NCBI GenBank assembly: GCA_016720805.1
Contig: JADKJZ010000015.1
Coordinates: 102,501 to 166,500 of the forward strand
Length of the DNA stretch: 64,000 bases
Direction of reading: 5' to 3'
Origin: Gemmatimonadota bacterium
GTDB taxonomy: Bacteria > Gemmatimonadota > Gemmatimonadetes > Gemmatimonadales > GWC2-71-9
Below are positions 11,369 to 21,431 of the stretch, in pieces. The position numbers and the translations under genes were made by a program. Below the pieces are notes generated by a model. It was not told the DNA's origin, ran no database searches, and saw only the letters and a list, made by a program, of their open reading frames with translations. How positions within the stretch are numbered: the stretch's first letter is position 1; the number at the start of each line of letters is the position of its first letter.

Positions 11369-11372
<4 letters not shown>
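10095..11372 (+). CDS. LolC/LolE-family lipoprotein-releasing ABC transporter permease
   Basis: 425 aa. One N-terminal membrane segment (IIAIAGIAIGVAALIVVLGV, residues ~34-53) is followed by a large periplasmic domain of ~210 residues and three C-terminal membrane segments, the MacB/LolCE FtsX-like topology. With the ATPase encoded immediately downstream it should extract lipoproteins from the inner membrane for transfer to LolA. Only one permease gene is present, so a homodimer (LolF-like) is likely (inference). It overlaps lysS by one base and lolD by four. Confidence 0.9.
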
Positions 11373-12066
<694 letters not shown>

Positions 12067-12070
<4 letters not shown>

Positions 12071-12582
12071 GTCTCTGCGTTGACTGTCACCAGCGCGAGG
12101 CGGTGGTCCACCTGACGCAGGCGGAGGGGGGCGAAGTTCGGACGCTCCACCTCTGCAGCCGGTGTGCCGCGGAGCGCGGCGTGGCCACCGACTCCGACGT
12201 CGGGGAGACGCCACTCGGTGCGTTCCTGGCGGCCATGGGGAGTGGCGGCGCGATGCTGGCGGCGGCCGCTGCTCCGGACGTCCACTGCCCGGCATGTGAT
12301 GCGACCCTCGGCGATTTCCAGGCATCGGGTCGATTGGGATGCCCCACCTGCTGGGAGACCTTCGATCGTCCCCTCCGCGAGCTGCTTCGGCGGGTGCACG
12401 GGGCGACCCGCCACGTGGGCGAGGCACCGGGGCAATCGGCTGCCGGAGCCGGGGCACTGACGGCGGTGCAGCAGGTGGCCCGATTGGAAGCCGTCCTGGC
12501 CGCCGCCGTGGCCGCAGAGCGCTTCGAGGAGGCGGCCGAGCTGCGGGACCGGCTCCGGCAGCTCCGGGAAGCGGCCCAGTGA
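12067..12582 (+). CDS. mcsA: McsA-like zinc-finger/UVR protein, activator of McsB
   Basis: 171 aa. Four CxxC pairs are visible: CVDC (4-7), CSRC (~31-34), CPAC (~77-80) and CPTC (~96-99). A C-terminal UVR motif, RFEEAAELRDRLRQLRE, ends the protein. This layout is McsA. In Bacillus, McsA stimulates the arginine kinase McsB and links it to ClpC. Here it is directly followed by mcsB and clpC with four-base overlaps, as in Firmicutes, but no ctsR repressor gene precedes it. Confidence 0.92.
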
Positions 12583-13658
12583 CCACTGACGGTCTCTTTC
12601 CGGATGGAGCACTCCCCTGGTTGGACGCGACCGGGCCAGATAGCGCCCTGGTCGTCTCCACCCGGGTGCGGCTGGCCCGGAACCTGGCCGGACGGCCGTT
12701 CTGGGGTCGGAATTCGCCGTTGGACCGCGAAAGTGTGGTCCGGATGGTCGAGGCGGCCTCCGGCGAGGCGCCGGGGCTCTCCGGGGCCCCTGTGGTCCGG
12801 GTGGACGGCCTCAGCAAGCGCGAGCGGATCCTCCTGCATGAGCGGCAGCTGATTTCGCGTGAACTGGCCGGGTTGGACGCCTCCGGGCGGGTCCGCTCGG
12901 GGGCCGGTTTGCTGGTCGGGGCGACCGCCTCGGTGATGCTCAACGAGGAGGACCACCTCCGCATTCAGGCGTTTCGGTCCGGCTTCGCGCTGGCGGCCGC
13001 ACACGCCGATGCGGCGGGGGCGGAAGCCGATTTGGGGCGGCGTCTTTCCTTCGCCTTCCACCCCGAGTTCGGCTATCTTACGAGCTGTCCGACCAACGTC
13101 GGCACCGGCCTCCGCGCGTCGGTGCTGATGCACATCCCGGCGCTGGTGATGACCCGGGAAGCCGCGAAGGTGCTGCATGGATTGGGGCAGGTGGGGCTCA
13201 CGCATCGGGGCCTCTCCGGCGAGGGCAGTGAAGCCCTTGGCCACCTCTTCCAGCTCTCCAATCAGACCACCCTCGGCAAGTCGGCGACGGAGCTCCTGGA
13301 TCATCTGGGACGATTGGTCCGTCAGGTCGTGGAATACGAGGAACGGGCGCGGGTCGTCTTGCGGCGCGATGCCCCGACGGCCCTGGAAGATCAGGTGTGG
13401 CGTGCGTGGGGACTCCTCCGGCACGCCAGGGCCTTGGGCTTCGAAGAGGCAGTGACCCTGTTGAGCAGCGTCCGGCTGGGCGTCGGGATGGGCATCCTCC
13501 CGGCCGTGGCGCGACCGATCTTGAACCGGCTCCTGGTGCTGGCGCAGCCCGCGCACGTGGCCCAGGATGCCGGGACCGGCCTCGACGACGAGGCACTCGC
13601 GATGCACCGCGCCACATTGGTGCGTCGACTGCTGGCTGACACGGAGGGTGGCGGATGA
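12579..13658 (+). CDS. mcsB: Protein-arginine kinase McsB
   Basis: 359 aa from a GTG that overlaps the mcsA stop. Guanido-kinase signatures include STRVRLARNL near residues 27-36, NEEDHLR, and TSCPTNVGTGLRASV with the conserved cysteine. McsB phosphorylates arginines on damaged or regulatory proteins, and phosphoarginine marks them for ClpC-ClpP degradation. The conserved catalytic loops suggest an active kinase. Its position between mcsA and clpC indicates one stress-responsive quality-control unit. Confidence 0.94.
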   Translation: MTTDGLFPDGALPWLDATGPDSALVVSTRVRLARNLAGRPFWGRNSPLDRESVVRMVEAASGEAPGLSGAPVVRVDGLSKRERILLHERQLISRELAGLDASGRVRSGAGLLVGATASVMLNEEDHLRIQAFRSGFALAAAHADAAGAEADLGRRLSFAFHPEFGYLTSCPTNVGTGLRASVLMHIPALVMTREAAKVLHGLGQVGLTHRGLSGEGSEALGHLFQLSNQTTLGKSATELLDHLGRLVRQVVEYEERARVVLRRDAPTALEDQVWRAWGLLRHARALGFEEAVTLLSSVRLGVGMGILPAVARPILNRLLVLAQPAHVAQDAGTGLDDEALAMHRATLVRRLLADTEGGG

Positions 13659-16135
13659 ACGGCTACAACTTCACCGACCGCGTGCGGAAGGTGCTCCAGA
13701 TGGCCCGCGAGGAAGCGGCCCGTCTGCACCACGAGTACGTCGGGACGGAGCACATTCTGCTCGGGCTGATTCGCGAGGGAGAGGGCGTCGCTGCGGCGGT
13801 GCTCACCAACCTTGGCGTCGAACTGGAAGATGTCCAGCAGAAGATCGAGGAGACGGTGAAGAAGGGAAAGGCGGCCTCGGCCGCCGGTCCGGAGCTGCCG
13901 TACACCTCGCGCGCGAAGAAGGTGCTCGAGTTGGCGATGGTCGAGGCGCGTGAGCTGAACCATTCCTACGTCGGCACCGAGCACCTGCTGCTCGGCCTGC
14001 TCAAGGAAGAGAAGGGGATTGCGGCGCAGGTCCTAACCGATGCCGGCATCTCGCTGGAGCAGGCGCGCAGCGAAACGCTCCGCTTGCTTGGCTCCGACCT
14101 CCCGGCGCAGCCGCCGGCGTCGTCGGCCCCGGCCGCCGGTCCGCAGAGCGTGCCGCCCAAGGGCGACAAGAAGTCGAAGACGCCGGCCCTCGATCACTTC
14201 TGCCGCGACCTGACGACCCTCGCCGCCGAGGGAGCCCTCGACCCGACGATCGGCCGGGCGAAGGAGATCGAGCGCGTCATGGAGATCCTGGCGCGGCGCA
14301 AGAAGAACAACCCGGTGCTGATCGGCGAGCCCGGCGTCGGCAAGACGGCGATCGTCGAGGGACTCGCGCTCCTGGTGGCGAACGGCAACTGTCCCGACGT
14401 GCTGCGCGACCATCGTGTCCTCTCGCTCGACATGGCGGCGGTCATCGCGGGCACCAAGTATCGCGGCCAGTTCGAGGAGCGGCTCAAGGCGGTGATGAAC
14501 GAGATCGCGGCAAGCAAGAACGTGATCCTCTTCATCGACGAACTGCACACCCTGGTCGGCGCGGGTGCCGCCGAGGGAGCGATCGACGCCTCCAACATGC
14601 TGAAGCCCGCGCTGGCGCGCGGCGAGCTCCAGTGCGTCGGCGCCTCGACCCTCAATGAGTATCGCAAGTACATCGAGAAGGACGGCGCGCTTGAGCGCCG
14701 CTTCCAGACCGTGGTGGTCGAGCCGCCCTCGATCGAGGAGACGGTCGAGATCCTCAAGGGGCTGCGCGGCAAGTACGAGGACCACCATCGCGTGACCATC
14801 CCGGATGCCACGCTGAAGGCGGCGGCCGAACTCTCGGAGCGCTACATCACCGACCGGTTCCTGCCGGACAAGGCGATCGACGTGATCGACGAGGCGGGCG
14901 CGCGCGCACGGCTGGCGTCGCAGCATCCGCCCGCCGAGGTCGGCGCACTGAAGCTGCAGCTCGACCAGGTCACGGTCGAGAAGGAAGAGGCGGTCCGCGA
15001 CCAGAATTTCGAGAAGGCGGCGGCGCTCCGCGATCGCGAGCGCGACCTGCAGCAGCAGATCCGCCAGGTGCAGGAGGACTGGGAGCGCGAGCGGCAGACG
15101 ATGCGTCCGATCATCGACGAGGAGGCCGTCGCCTTCATCGTCGGCCGGTGGACGGGCATCCCGGTGACGCGCATCCAGGAAGCGGAGGCCTCGCGCCTGC
15201 TGCGCATGGAGGATGAGCTGCACGTGTCGGTGATCGGCCAGGATGAGGCGATCAAGGCGGTGTCGCGCGCCATCCGTCGCTCGCGGGCCGGCCTCAAGGA
15301 CCCGAATCGCCCGATCGGCTCGTTCATCTTCTCCGGCCCCACGGGCGTCGGCAAGACCGAACTTGCCCGCTCGCTGGCGAAGTTCCTCTTCTCCGACCCC
15401 TCGGCGTTCATTCGCGTCGACATGTCGGAGTACATGGAGAAGTTCTCGGTCTCGCGGCTCATCGGGGCGCCCCCGGGCTACGTGGGCTACGAGGAATCGG
15501 GGACGCTGACCAAGGCGGTCCGCCGCAAGCCCTACTCGGTCGTGCTGCTCGACGAAATCGAGAAGGCGCATCCGGACGTCTTCAACATCCTGCTGCAGGT
15601 GCTCGACGAGGGCCACCTGACCGACAACTACGGCCGGGTGATCGACTTCAAGAACACCGTCGTGATCATGACGTCGAACGTCGGGGCGCGCGACATCATG
15701 CAGGGAAAGTCCCTCGGCTTCCACGCGGTCGACGGCGCGCAGAGCTTTGCCAAGATGTCGGAGACGGTCAAGGAAGAGATCGGCAAGGTCTTCAATCCGG
15801 AGTTCATCAACCGGCTCGATGACGTGATCGTCTTCCATCCGCTCGCGAAGGAGCACATCGCGAAGATCGTCACCGTCCTGCTCAAGGATGTCATGCGGCG
15901 CCTCGGCGACGAGGTGCGGCTCACGCCGGCGGCGATCGACTTCCTGGCCGATCATGGCTACGACCAGAGTTACGGTGCGCGCCCGCTGAAGCGCGCGATC
16001 CAACGCTACATCGAAGACCCGCTCAGCGAGCGGATTCTCGCTGCGGACTTCGTGCCGGGAGATGAAATCGAAGTGGACGTCGCCCCTGAAGGGGACAAGC
16101 TGGCCTTCCGGGCCCTGTCCGAGAGCAAGGCCTGA
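13655..16135 (+). CDS. clpC: ATP-dependent Clp protease ATPase subunit ClpC
   Basis: 826 aa. Two Clp N repeats each carry VGTEH (residues ~29-33 and ~107-111), the site whose glutamates dock phosphoarginine in Bacillus ClpC. The first AAA+ module has Walker A GEPGVGKT near residue 222. A UVR-type middle domain follows (~430-465), then the second AAA+ module with Walker A GPTGVGKT near 561. It unfolds substrates for ClpP, which is not in this window. It overlaps mcsB by four bases, and bamA follows at its stop codon. Confidence 0.97.
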   Translation: MNGYNFTDRVRKVLQMAREEAARLHHEYVGTEHILLGLIREGEGVAAAVLTNLGVELEDVQQKIEETVKKGKAASAAGPELPYTSRAKKVLELAMVEARELNHSYVGTEHLLLGLLKEEKGIAAQVLTDAGISLEQARSETLRLLGSDLPAQPPASSAPAAGPQSVPPKGDKKSKTPALDHFCRDLTTLAAEGALDPTIGRAKEIERVMEILARRKKNNPVLIGEPGVGKTAIVEGLALLVANGNCPDVLRDHRVLSLDMAAVIAGTKYRGQFEERLKAVMNEIAASKNVILFIDELHTLVGAGAAEGAIDASNMLKPALARGELQCVGASTLNEYRKYIEKDGALERRFQTVVVEPPSIEETVEILKGLRGKYEDHHRVTIPDATLKAAAELSERYITDRFLPDKAIDVIDEAGARARLASQHPPAEVGALKLQLDQVTVEKEEAVRDQNFEKAAALRDRERDLQQQIRQVQEDWERERQTMRPIIDEEAVAFIVGRWTGIPVTRIQEAEASRLLRMEDELHVSVIGQDEAIKAVSRAIRRSRAGLKDPNRPIGSFIFSGPTGVGKTELARSLAKFLFSDPSAFIRVDMSEYMEKFSVSRLIGAPPGYVGYEESGTLTKAVRRKPYSVVLLDEIEKAHPDVFNILLQVLDEGHLTDNYGRVIDFKNTVVIMTSNVGARDIMQGKSLGFHAVDGAQSFAKMSETVKEEIGKVFNPEFINRLDDVIVFHPLAKEHIAKIVTVLLKDVMRRLGDEVRLTPAAIDFLADHGYDQSYGARPLKRAIQRYIEDPLSERILAADFVPGDEIEVDVAPEGDKLAFRALSESKA

Positions 16136-18528
16136 GCGCCGCGTCGCTGTGCCGGCGTGTACTCGGGATGGCTGCACTGGCCACCCTGATGACGAGCACG
16201 CCGCTCCGGGCGCAGGACCCGCCGGCAATGCCACCGGTCGATTCGATCCTGGTCGAGGGCAATCTCCGCAACAAGTCGGAGCAGATCCTGGCCGTCGGCG
16301 GTCTCAGCAAGGGGTCGGTCATCACCTGGCGCGACATCCAGCGCGCGATCACGCTGCTCTACCGCTCCGGACAATTCGACCGGATCAGCGTCGAGCAGCG
16401 CGAAGGAGACGGGATCCTGATCCTCGCGCTCGTGGTGGTTGAGCGGCCGTTGCTGCGCAGCTGGACGCTCGAGGGGCCGGACAAGATTGCGGCGCGGCAG
16501 TCGAAGGAATTCGTCCGGCTGGCCATTGGACAGCCGATCGAGCGCGTCGCCGCTGCCAAGGCGCGATACCAGATCGACTCGATGTACCACAAGCTCGGCT
16601 ACTACACGGCCAAGGTGACGTACAAGGAGACCAAGACCGAGGACGGCGGCGTCTCGCTGGCGTACACGGTTGACGAGGGCAATCGCGTCGCCATCGCCCG
16701 GGTCGAGGTCGAAGGCAATTCGGCGATGACGGCCGAGCAGATGGTCGGGGCGATGGCCACCAAGCCCGAGGGCTTCTGGTGGTTCCGCCCGGGGGCGTAC
16801 AACGAGCGCGAGCTCGACCTCGACATGCGGGAGCGGCTCCCCCGGTGGTACGGCGAGCGGGGAATGATCGACTTCCAGGTGGTGCAGGACACCATCGTCG
16901 ACGACCAGCAGAATGGCAAGGCGACGCTCAAGCTGAAGGTCGAGGAGGGCGACGTCTACAAGGTCGGCACCTTCGAGATCGTCGGGAATCGGCGCTACTC
17001 GCTCGAGGAGCTGTCGCAGGGCTTCCCGTTCGGCCTGCCGGGTCAGGTCGGCACTGGGCAGCAGCTGGGCGGGCTCTTCAATCGCAGCCAGTGGGAAGAT
17101 GCGACCCAAAAGGTCGGCGAAACGTACGCCAACGCCGGCTACATCCAGGCGCGCGTCGATCCCGAGCAGGTGCGGCGCACGCTCCCCGATGGCAGCAAGG
17201 TGCTCGACTTGCGCTGGCGGATTTTCGAGGGCCAGCCCGCGACGGTCAACAAGGTCAACATCGTCGGCAACGAAGTCACCCATGAGCGCGTGATCCGCGA
17301 AGCGATCGTCCTGCTCCCGGGCCAGTTGTACAACCAGGAAGCGGTGAAGCGCTCCTATCAGAACATCTCGAATCTCGGCTACTTCAATCCGCTGCCGAAT
17401 CCGGACATTGCGCCGGCGCCCAACGGCGTCGACGTCGACGTCACCTTCCGCGTCGAAGAGAAGCGGACGGGCAACATCAATTTCGGGGCGTCCGTCGGCC
17501 AGGGCACCGGGCTTGGTGGCTTCCTCGGGCTCGAAGAGCCGAACCTCTTCGGGCGCGGCAAGCGCGGGCGGCTGCAGTACCAGTTCGGCCGGAACATCAA
17601 CGACTTCTCGCTGTCGTATTCCGACCCGGCGATTCACGAGAGCCGGATCTCGGGCACGCTGACGGTCTACAATTCCCGCCAGCGGTACGTGATCGGCGAC
17701 CTCGGGCGGCAGCAGCAGGAAGGCGGGTCCATCCAGCTCGGCCTCCCGTGGTTGGGCTCACGGGTCTCGCGCCTCTTTGCGTCGTACGGGTTCCAGCGGA
17801 TCCGGTACTCCGAAGGATCGGCGGCGCTGCAGGCGCGCTTCCAGTGCGCCCCGTGTTCCCGTTCGACGATCGGCTTGTCGTTCATGCGCGAGACGCGCAT
17901 CGGCCTGCCGTTCCCGATCGCCGGCTCGATGGTGCAGGTTGGCGTCGAGCAGAACGGCGGTCCGCTCGGCGGCACCGGCGACTACCAGAAGGTCGACCTC
18001 GATACCCGGTGGTATGCCCCGCTTGGGCGCCTCGGCGGCACGCCCGGCGCGCTCGGCGGCGGCGTCCAGTTCACGCTCGGACTGACGGCCAAGTCGGGCT
18101 TCATCTTCGGCGATCCGGGCGGCTTCTTCACCCAGCTCTATTCGCTCGGCGGCGTGCAGTATGGCATTCCGCTGCGCGGTTACAGCGAGTTCGCGATCAC
18201 CCCGAACGGCTTCGACGCCCTGGCGGGTGGGCAGCGGGCAAGCGCCGACGGCTTCGGCAAGTCCTACGCGGCCTTCACGGTGGAGGCCGGCGCCAGGATC
18301 TCCCAGGCGCTGTACGTCAACACCTTCTTTGACGCCGGCAATGTCTACCGCAATGTGCGCCAATACGATCCCACTCGTCTCTATCGAGGCGCGGGCGTGG
18401 GCGTGGCGTTAATTTCCCCGCTTGGCCCGATCGGCGTCGACCTCGGGTACGGGTTCGACAAGCTCGACAATCTCGGTCGCCCGAAGCCTGGCTTCCAGCT
18501 CCATTTCCGCCTCGGCAACTTCCAATAG
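16132..18528 (+). CDS. bamA: Outer membrane protein assembly factor BamA
   Basis: About 798 aa if a CTG at 16132 is the start; the first ATG is at 16168 (786 aa). The CTG start overlaps the clpC stop (CTGA), has GAGAG six bases upstream and completes a signal peptide with an arginine pair (LCRRVLGMAALATLM, ending PLRAQ). The ATG alone leaves a signal sequence without a charged n-region. POTRA repeats fill residues ~30-430 (for example VEVEGNSAMTAEQM and VNIVGNEVTHERVIREA). The C-terminal half is the 16-strand Omp85 barrel ending in a typical FQLHFRLGNFQ strand. It inserts beta-barrel proteins into the outer membrane. Confidence 0.93.
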   Translation: MSAASLCRRVLGMAALATLMTSTPLRAQDPPAMPPVDSILVEGNLRNKSEQILAVGGLSKGSVITWRDIQRAITLLYRSGQFDRISVEQREGDGILILALVVVERPLLRSWTLEGPDKIAARQSKEFVRLAIGQPIERVAAAKARYQIDSMYHKLGYYTAKVTYKETKTEDGGVSLAYTVDEGNRVAIARVEVEGNSAMTAEQMVGAMATKPEGFWWFRPGAYNERELDLDMRERLPRWYGERGMIDFQVVQDTIVDDQQNGKATLKLKVEEGDVYKVGTFEIVGNRRYSLEELSQGFPFGLPGQVGTGQQLGGLFNRSQWEDATQKVGETYANAGYIQARVDPEQVRRTLPDGSKVLDLRWRIFEGQPATVNKVNIVGNEVTHERVIREAIVLLPGQLYNQEAVKRSYQNISNLGYFNPLPNPDIAPAPNGVDVDVTFRVEEKRTGNINFGASVGQGTGLGGFLGLEEPNLFGRGKRGRLQYQFGRNINDFSLSYSDPAIHESRISGTLTVYNSRQRYVIGDLGRQQQEGGSIQLGLPWLGSRVSRLFASYGFQRIRYSEGSAALQARFQCAPCSRSTIGLSFMRETRIGLPFPIAGSMVQVGVEQNGGPLGGTGDYQKVDLDTRWYAPLGRLGGTPGALGGGVQFTLGLTAKSGFIFGDPGGFFTQLYSLGGVQYGIPLRGYSEFAITPNGFDALAGGQRASADGFGKSYAAFTVEAGARISQALYVNTFFDAGNVYRNVRQYDPTRLYRGAGVGVALISPLGPIGVDLGYGFDKLDNLGRPKPGFQLHFRLGNFQ

Positions 18529-18566
18529 TTGCTGACCTCAACCGGCAGTACGCCAAGGATGTCCCG

Positions 18567-19127
18567 ATGATTCGTGTTGGATTCCCGCTCCGCGCCCTCG
18601 GCCTTCCGGCCGCCATGCTCCTGCTGGTGGCGCCCGTCTCGGCCCAGTCGATCGCCGGCTGCAAGGTCGCCTACGTGAACGGGGCGCAGGTGCTCCAGTC
18701 GACGCCCGGCTATGTGCAGGCGGACTCGATCTTCAAGCGCGAAATGCAGATCTACTCGACCGAGATCCAGCAGCTGCAGGCCAGCCTTCAGGCGGCGGCC
18801 GCCAAGTTCGAGGAGTCCTCGGTGATGCTCTCGGCCACCAACCGGGCCGCCGAGCGGAAGAAGCTCTCGGATCAGCAGGACGCGCTCGAGAAGCGTCAGC
18901 AGGACATCCAGACCAAGGCGCAGGATCGTCGCACCCAGCTGGTGTCGCCGATCGAGGCGCGCATCACCGCCGTCATCGAGGGGATCCGCGCCGAGAACAA
19001 CTGCGCGATGATCTTCGACGTCGCGGTGGACGGCAATGCCATCCTCGCGGCCGACAAGTCCCTCGACCTGACCGCCAAGGTCATCGAGCGTCTCCGCGGC
19101 GCCACCGCTCCGGCCGCGAAGCCCTGA
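18567..19127 (+). CDS. skp: OmpH/Skp-family periplasmic chaperone
   Basis: 186 aa. A signal peptide (LPAAMLLLVAPVSAQ) is cleaved near residue 27. The mature start KVAYVNGAQVLQSTPGYVQA is the Skp/OmpH strand, followed by a long charged coiled coil (~50-130) forming the tentacles, and a closing strand with IFDVAVDGNAILAAD. Skp holds unfolded outer-membrane proteins on the way to BamA. The bamA-skp-lpxD order is the same as in many diderms. Confidence 0.92.
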   Translation: MIRVGFPLRALGLPAAMLLLVAPVSAQSIAGCKVAYVNGAQVLQSTPGYVQADSIFKREMQIYSTEIQQLQASLQAAAAKFEESSVMLSATNRAAERKKLSDQQDALEKRQQDIQTKAQDRRTQLVSPIEARITAVIEGIRAENNCAMIFDVAVDGNAILAADKSLDLTAKVIERLRGATAPAAKP

Positions 19128-20167
19128 GCCTCGGGGCTGAAGGTGCGCTGACGGCACAGGCGGTCGCCGACGTGGTCGGTGGCCGCCTGTATGGTCAGGG
19201 GGACCTCCCCCTGCGGCGGCTCCGTTCGCTCGAACTGGCCGAGGCCGATGCGTTGGCGATCTGTCTCGGCCCGAAGTACCTCCCGGCCATGGCCACGACG
19301 CGCGCCGGGGCCGTGCTGTTGCCGGAATCGCTGCGCGACAGCGCCGGCCCGGTCACGCGCATTGTCGTGGCCGACCCGGCGCAGGCGATGGCCGAAGCGG
19401 CCCGCCTGCTCCATCCCCGCGCGGGCTCCCGGCCGCAGATTGACGTGTCGGCCCGAATCGGGGTCGGCACCACGATGGGCGAGTCGCCGCGCATCGAAGC
19501 CTTCGTCGTGATCGGGGCCAACGTCACCATCGGCCGCGGTGTGCGCATCGGCCCCCATGTGGTGATCGAGGACGGCGTGGTGCTGGGCGATGACGTCCGG
19601 CTCGACGCTGGCGTCGTCGTCCATTCGCACGCGGTGCTTGGGCACCGGGTCTGGTGCAAGTCGCGCTCGGTGATCGCCGGAGAGGGGTTCGGCTTCCACT
19701 CCGACGCGAGCGGCCATCGACGCAGTCCGCAGGTTGGCGGCTGCCTGCTCGGCGACGATGTCGAGGTCGGCGCGGGCAGCTGTGTTGATCGCGGATCGCT
19801 CGACGACACCGTCATCGGTCGCGGCACCAAGCTCGACAACCTCGTGCACGTCGGTCACAATGCGCGGCTCGGCGAACACTGCCTCGTCATGGCGGGCACC
19901 GGCGTCTCCGGCAGCGTCATCATCGGCGACCGCGTGATCCTGGCGGGGCAGGCGGGCATCGCCGGCCACCTGTCGATCGGCAACGACGCGCGGGTCGGCG
20001 CCCAAGCCGGTGTGATTTCCTCCGTTCCCGCTGGCGCCTCGGTTTCCGGCTACCCGGCCCGACCGCATCGCGAATTTCTGCGGGCGATGGCCGCCCTATA
20101 TCGTTTGACACCGCATGTCGACGCACTCGAAGCGCTCGGCAGGGCAGAGGAGCAGGACGATGGCTAG
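19124..20167 (+). CDS. lpxD: UDP-3-O-acylglucosamine N-acyltransferase LpxD
   Basis: About 347 aa from a CTG at 19124 that overlaps the skp stop (CTGA). No ATG, GTG or TTG in frame precedes the conserved N-terminal segment LTAQAVADVVGGRLYGQGD, and the first GTG (19172) would cut it. The middle and C-terminus are left-handed beta-helix hexapeptides (IGVGTTMG, VVIGANVTIGRGVRIGPHVV) with the catalytic-type HVGHNARLGEHC. LpxD adds the N-linked acyl chain in lipid A synthesis. lpxC/fabZ begins inside its last codons. Confidence 0.93.
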   Translation: MSLGAEGALTAQAVADVVGGRLYGQGDLPLRRLRSLELAEADALAICLGPKYLPAMATTRAGAVLLPESLRDSAGPVTRIVVADPAQAMAEAARLLHPRAGSRPQIDVSARIGVGTTMGESPRIEAFVVIGANVTIGRGVRIGPHVVIEDGVVLGDDVRLDAGVVVHSHAVLGHRVWCKSRSVIAGEGFGFHSDASGHRRSPQVGGCLLGDDVEVGAGSCVDRGSLDDTVIGRGTKLDNLVHVGHNARLGEHCLVMAGTGVSGSVIIGDRVILAGQAGIAGHLSIGNDARVGAQAGVISSVPAGASVSGYPARPHREFLRAMAALYRLTPHVDALEALGRAEEQDDG

Positions 20168-21431
20168 GCGCACGCTGGCCGGCACGGCAACCGTCTCCGG
20201 CACCGGACTCCATACCGGCGCGAAGACGACCGTCCAGATCGGCCCCGGCGAGTCCGGGAGCGGTATCCGTTTCCAGCGCACCGATCTGCCAGGCCAGCCG
20301 TTCGTGACGGCGCGGGTCGCGCAGGTCGAGGCCACCGAGCGTCGCACCGGGTTGGCCGACGGCAGCGCCGCGGTGCAAACGGTGGAGCATCTGCTCGGGG
20401 CGCTGTTCGCCGAGCAGATCGATGACGCCGTGATCACCATCGACGGCCCCGAACCGCCAATTCTCGATGGCTCGTTCCAGCCGTGGATCGAGGCGATCGA
20501 CCAGGCCGGGATCCGGGAACTGACGGGCGACCCGGTCGTCATTCGGGTCACGGCGCCGTTCACGGTCGAGGAAGGCGATGCGCGCTACGTCGTGGCGCCC
20601 GCGTCGAACTTCCAGGTCACCGGGACCATCGAGTGGAGCCACCCGGTCATCGGCCGCCAATCGTTGTCCGTCACCATGACACCGGACTCGTTTCGCCGCG
20701 AGATTGCGCCGGCGCGCACCTTCGGGTTCGTCCACGAGGTCGCGGCGCTGCAGGCGCGCGGACTGCTGCAGGGAGCCACGCCGGACGTGGCGGTCGTGCT
20801 GTCGGAGACCGGGATCGCCTCGGGGACGCTGCGCTGGCCAGACGAGTTCGTGCGCCACAAGATCGGCGACATCGTCGGCGATCTCTCGCTGCTCGGCGCA
20901 CGAATCGAAGGGCACGTGATCGCCGAACGCCCCAGCCATCAGGGCAACCTGGCGTTGGCCCGCGCCCTGGCGCGTCTCGCGCTGCGTTCCGATCCGCGCC
21001 GGCTCGACGTCACTGCCATCATGGACGTCTTGCCCCACCGCTATCCGTTCCTCCTCGTGGATCGTGTGCTGGAGATCGAACCGGGGAAGCGCCTCGTCGG
21101 AATCAAGAACGTCACCATCAACGAGCCGTTCTTCCAGGGCCACTTTCCGGGGCATCCGATCATGCCCGGCGTCCTGATCGTCGAGGCGATGGCGCAGGCG
21201 GGAGGCATGCTGCTGATGGACAACTTCGATGATCCGGGGTCGAAGGTGGTCTATTTCGCCGCGCTGGATGGCGTGAAGTTCCGTCGGCCCGTGGTCCCGG
21301 GCGACCAGCTCCGCTTCGAGCTCGAATTGTTGCAGTTCCGTGGTCGCACCTGTCGCATGAAGGGGCAGGCCCTTGTGGAGGGACGCGTCGTGTGCGAGGC
21401 CGAGATGCTGGCGACGGTGGTGGACCGGTGA
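20160..21431 (+). CDS. lpxC/fabZ: Bifunctional LpxC-FabZ: UDP-acyl-GlcNAc deacetylase / hydroxyacyl-ACP dehydratase
   Basis: 423 aa. Residues ~1-275 are LpxC, the zinc deacetylase committing to lipid A: VEHLLGALF has the first zinc His, and DEFVRHKIGDIVGDLSLLG has the second His and Asp. Residues ~285-423 are FabZ with the hot-dog motif DVLPHRYPFLLVDRV and GHFPGHPIMPGVLIVEAMAQ. Such fusions are known in Bacteroidetes and some relatives. The fusion joins the branch enzymes competing for hydroxyacyl-ACP. The ATG at 20160 matches the LpxC N-terminus (RRTLAGTATVSGTGLHTG). Confidence 0.96.
   Translation: MARRTLAGTATVSGTGLHTGAKTTVQIGPGESGSGIRFQRTDLPGQPFVTARVAQVEATERRTGLADGSAAVQTVEHLLGALFAEQIDDAVITIDGPEPPILDGSFQPWIEAIDQAGIRELTGDPVVIRVTAPFTVEEGDARYVVAPASNFQVTGTIEWSHPVIGRQSLSVTMTPDSFRREIAPARTFGFVHEVAALQARGLLQGATPDVAVVLSETGIASGTLRWPDEFVRHKIGDIVGDLSLLGARIEGHVIAERPSHQGNLALARALARLALRSDPRRLDVTAIMDVLPHRYPFLLVDRVLEIEPGKRLVGIKNVTINEPFFQGHFPGHPIMPGVLIVEAMAQAGGMLLMDNFDDPGSKVVYFAALDGVKFRRPVVPGDQLRFELELLQFRGRTCRMKGQALVEGRVVCEAEMLATVVDR

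Noticed and set aside
14033..16234. 733-codon open frame antisense to clpC
   Set aside because: Shadow frame created by GC-rich third positions of clpC; composition is His/Arg/Leu/Asp biased with no recognisable domain.
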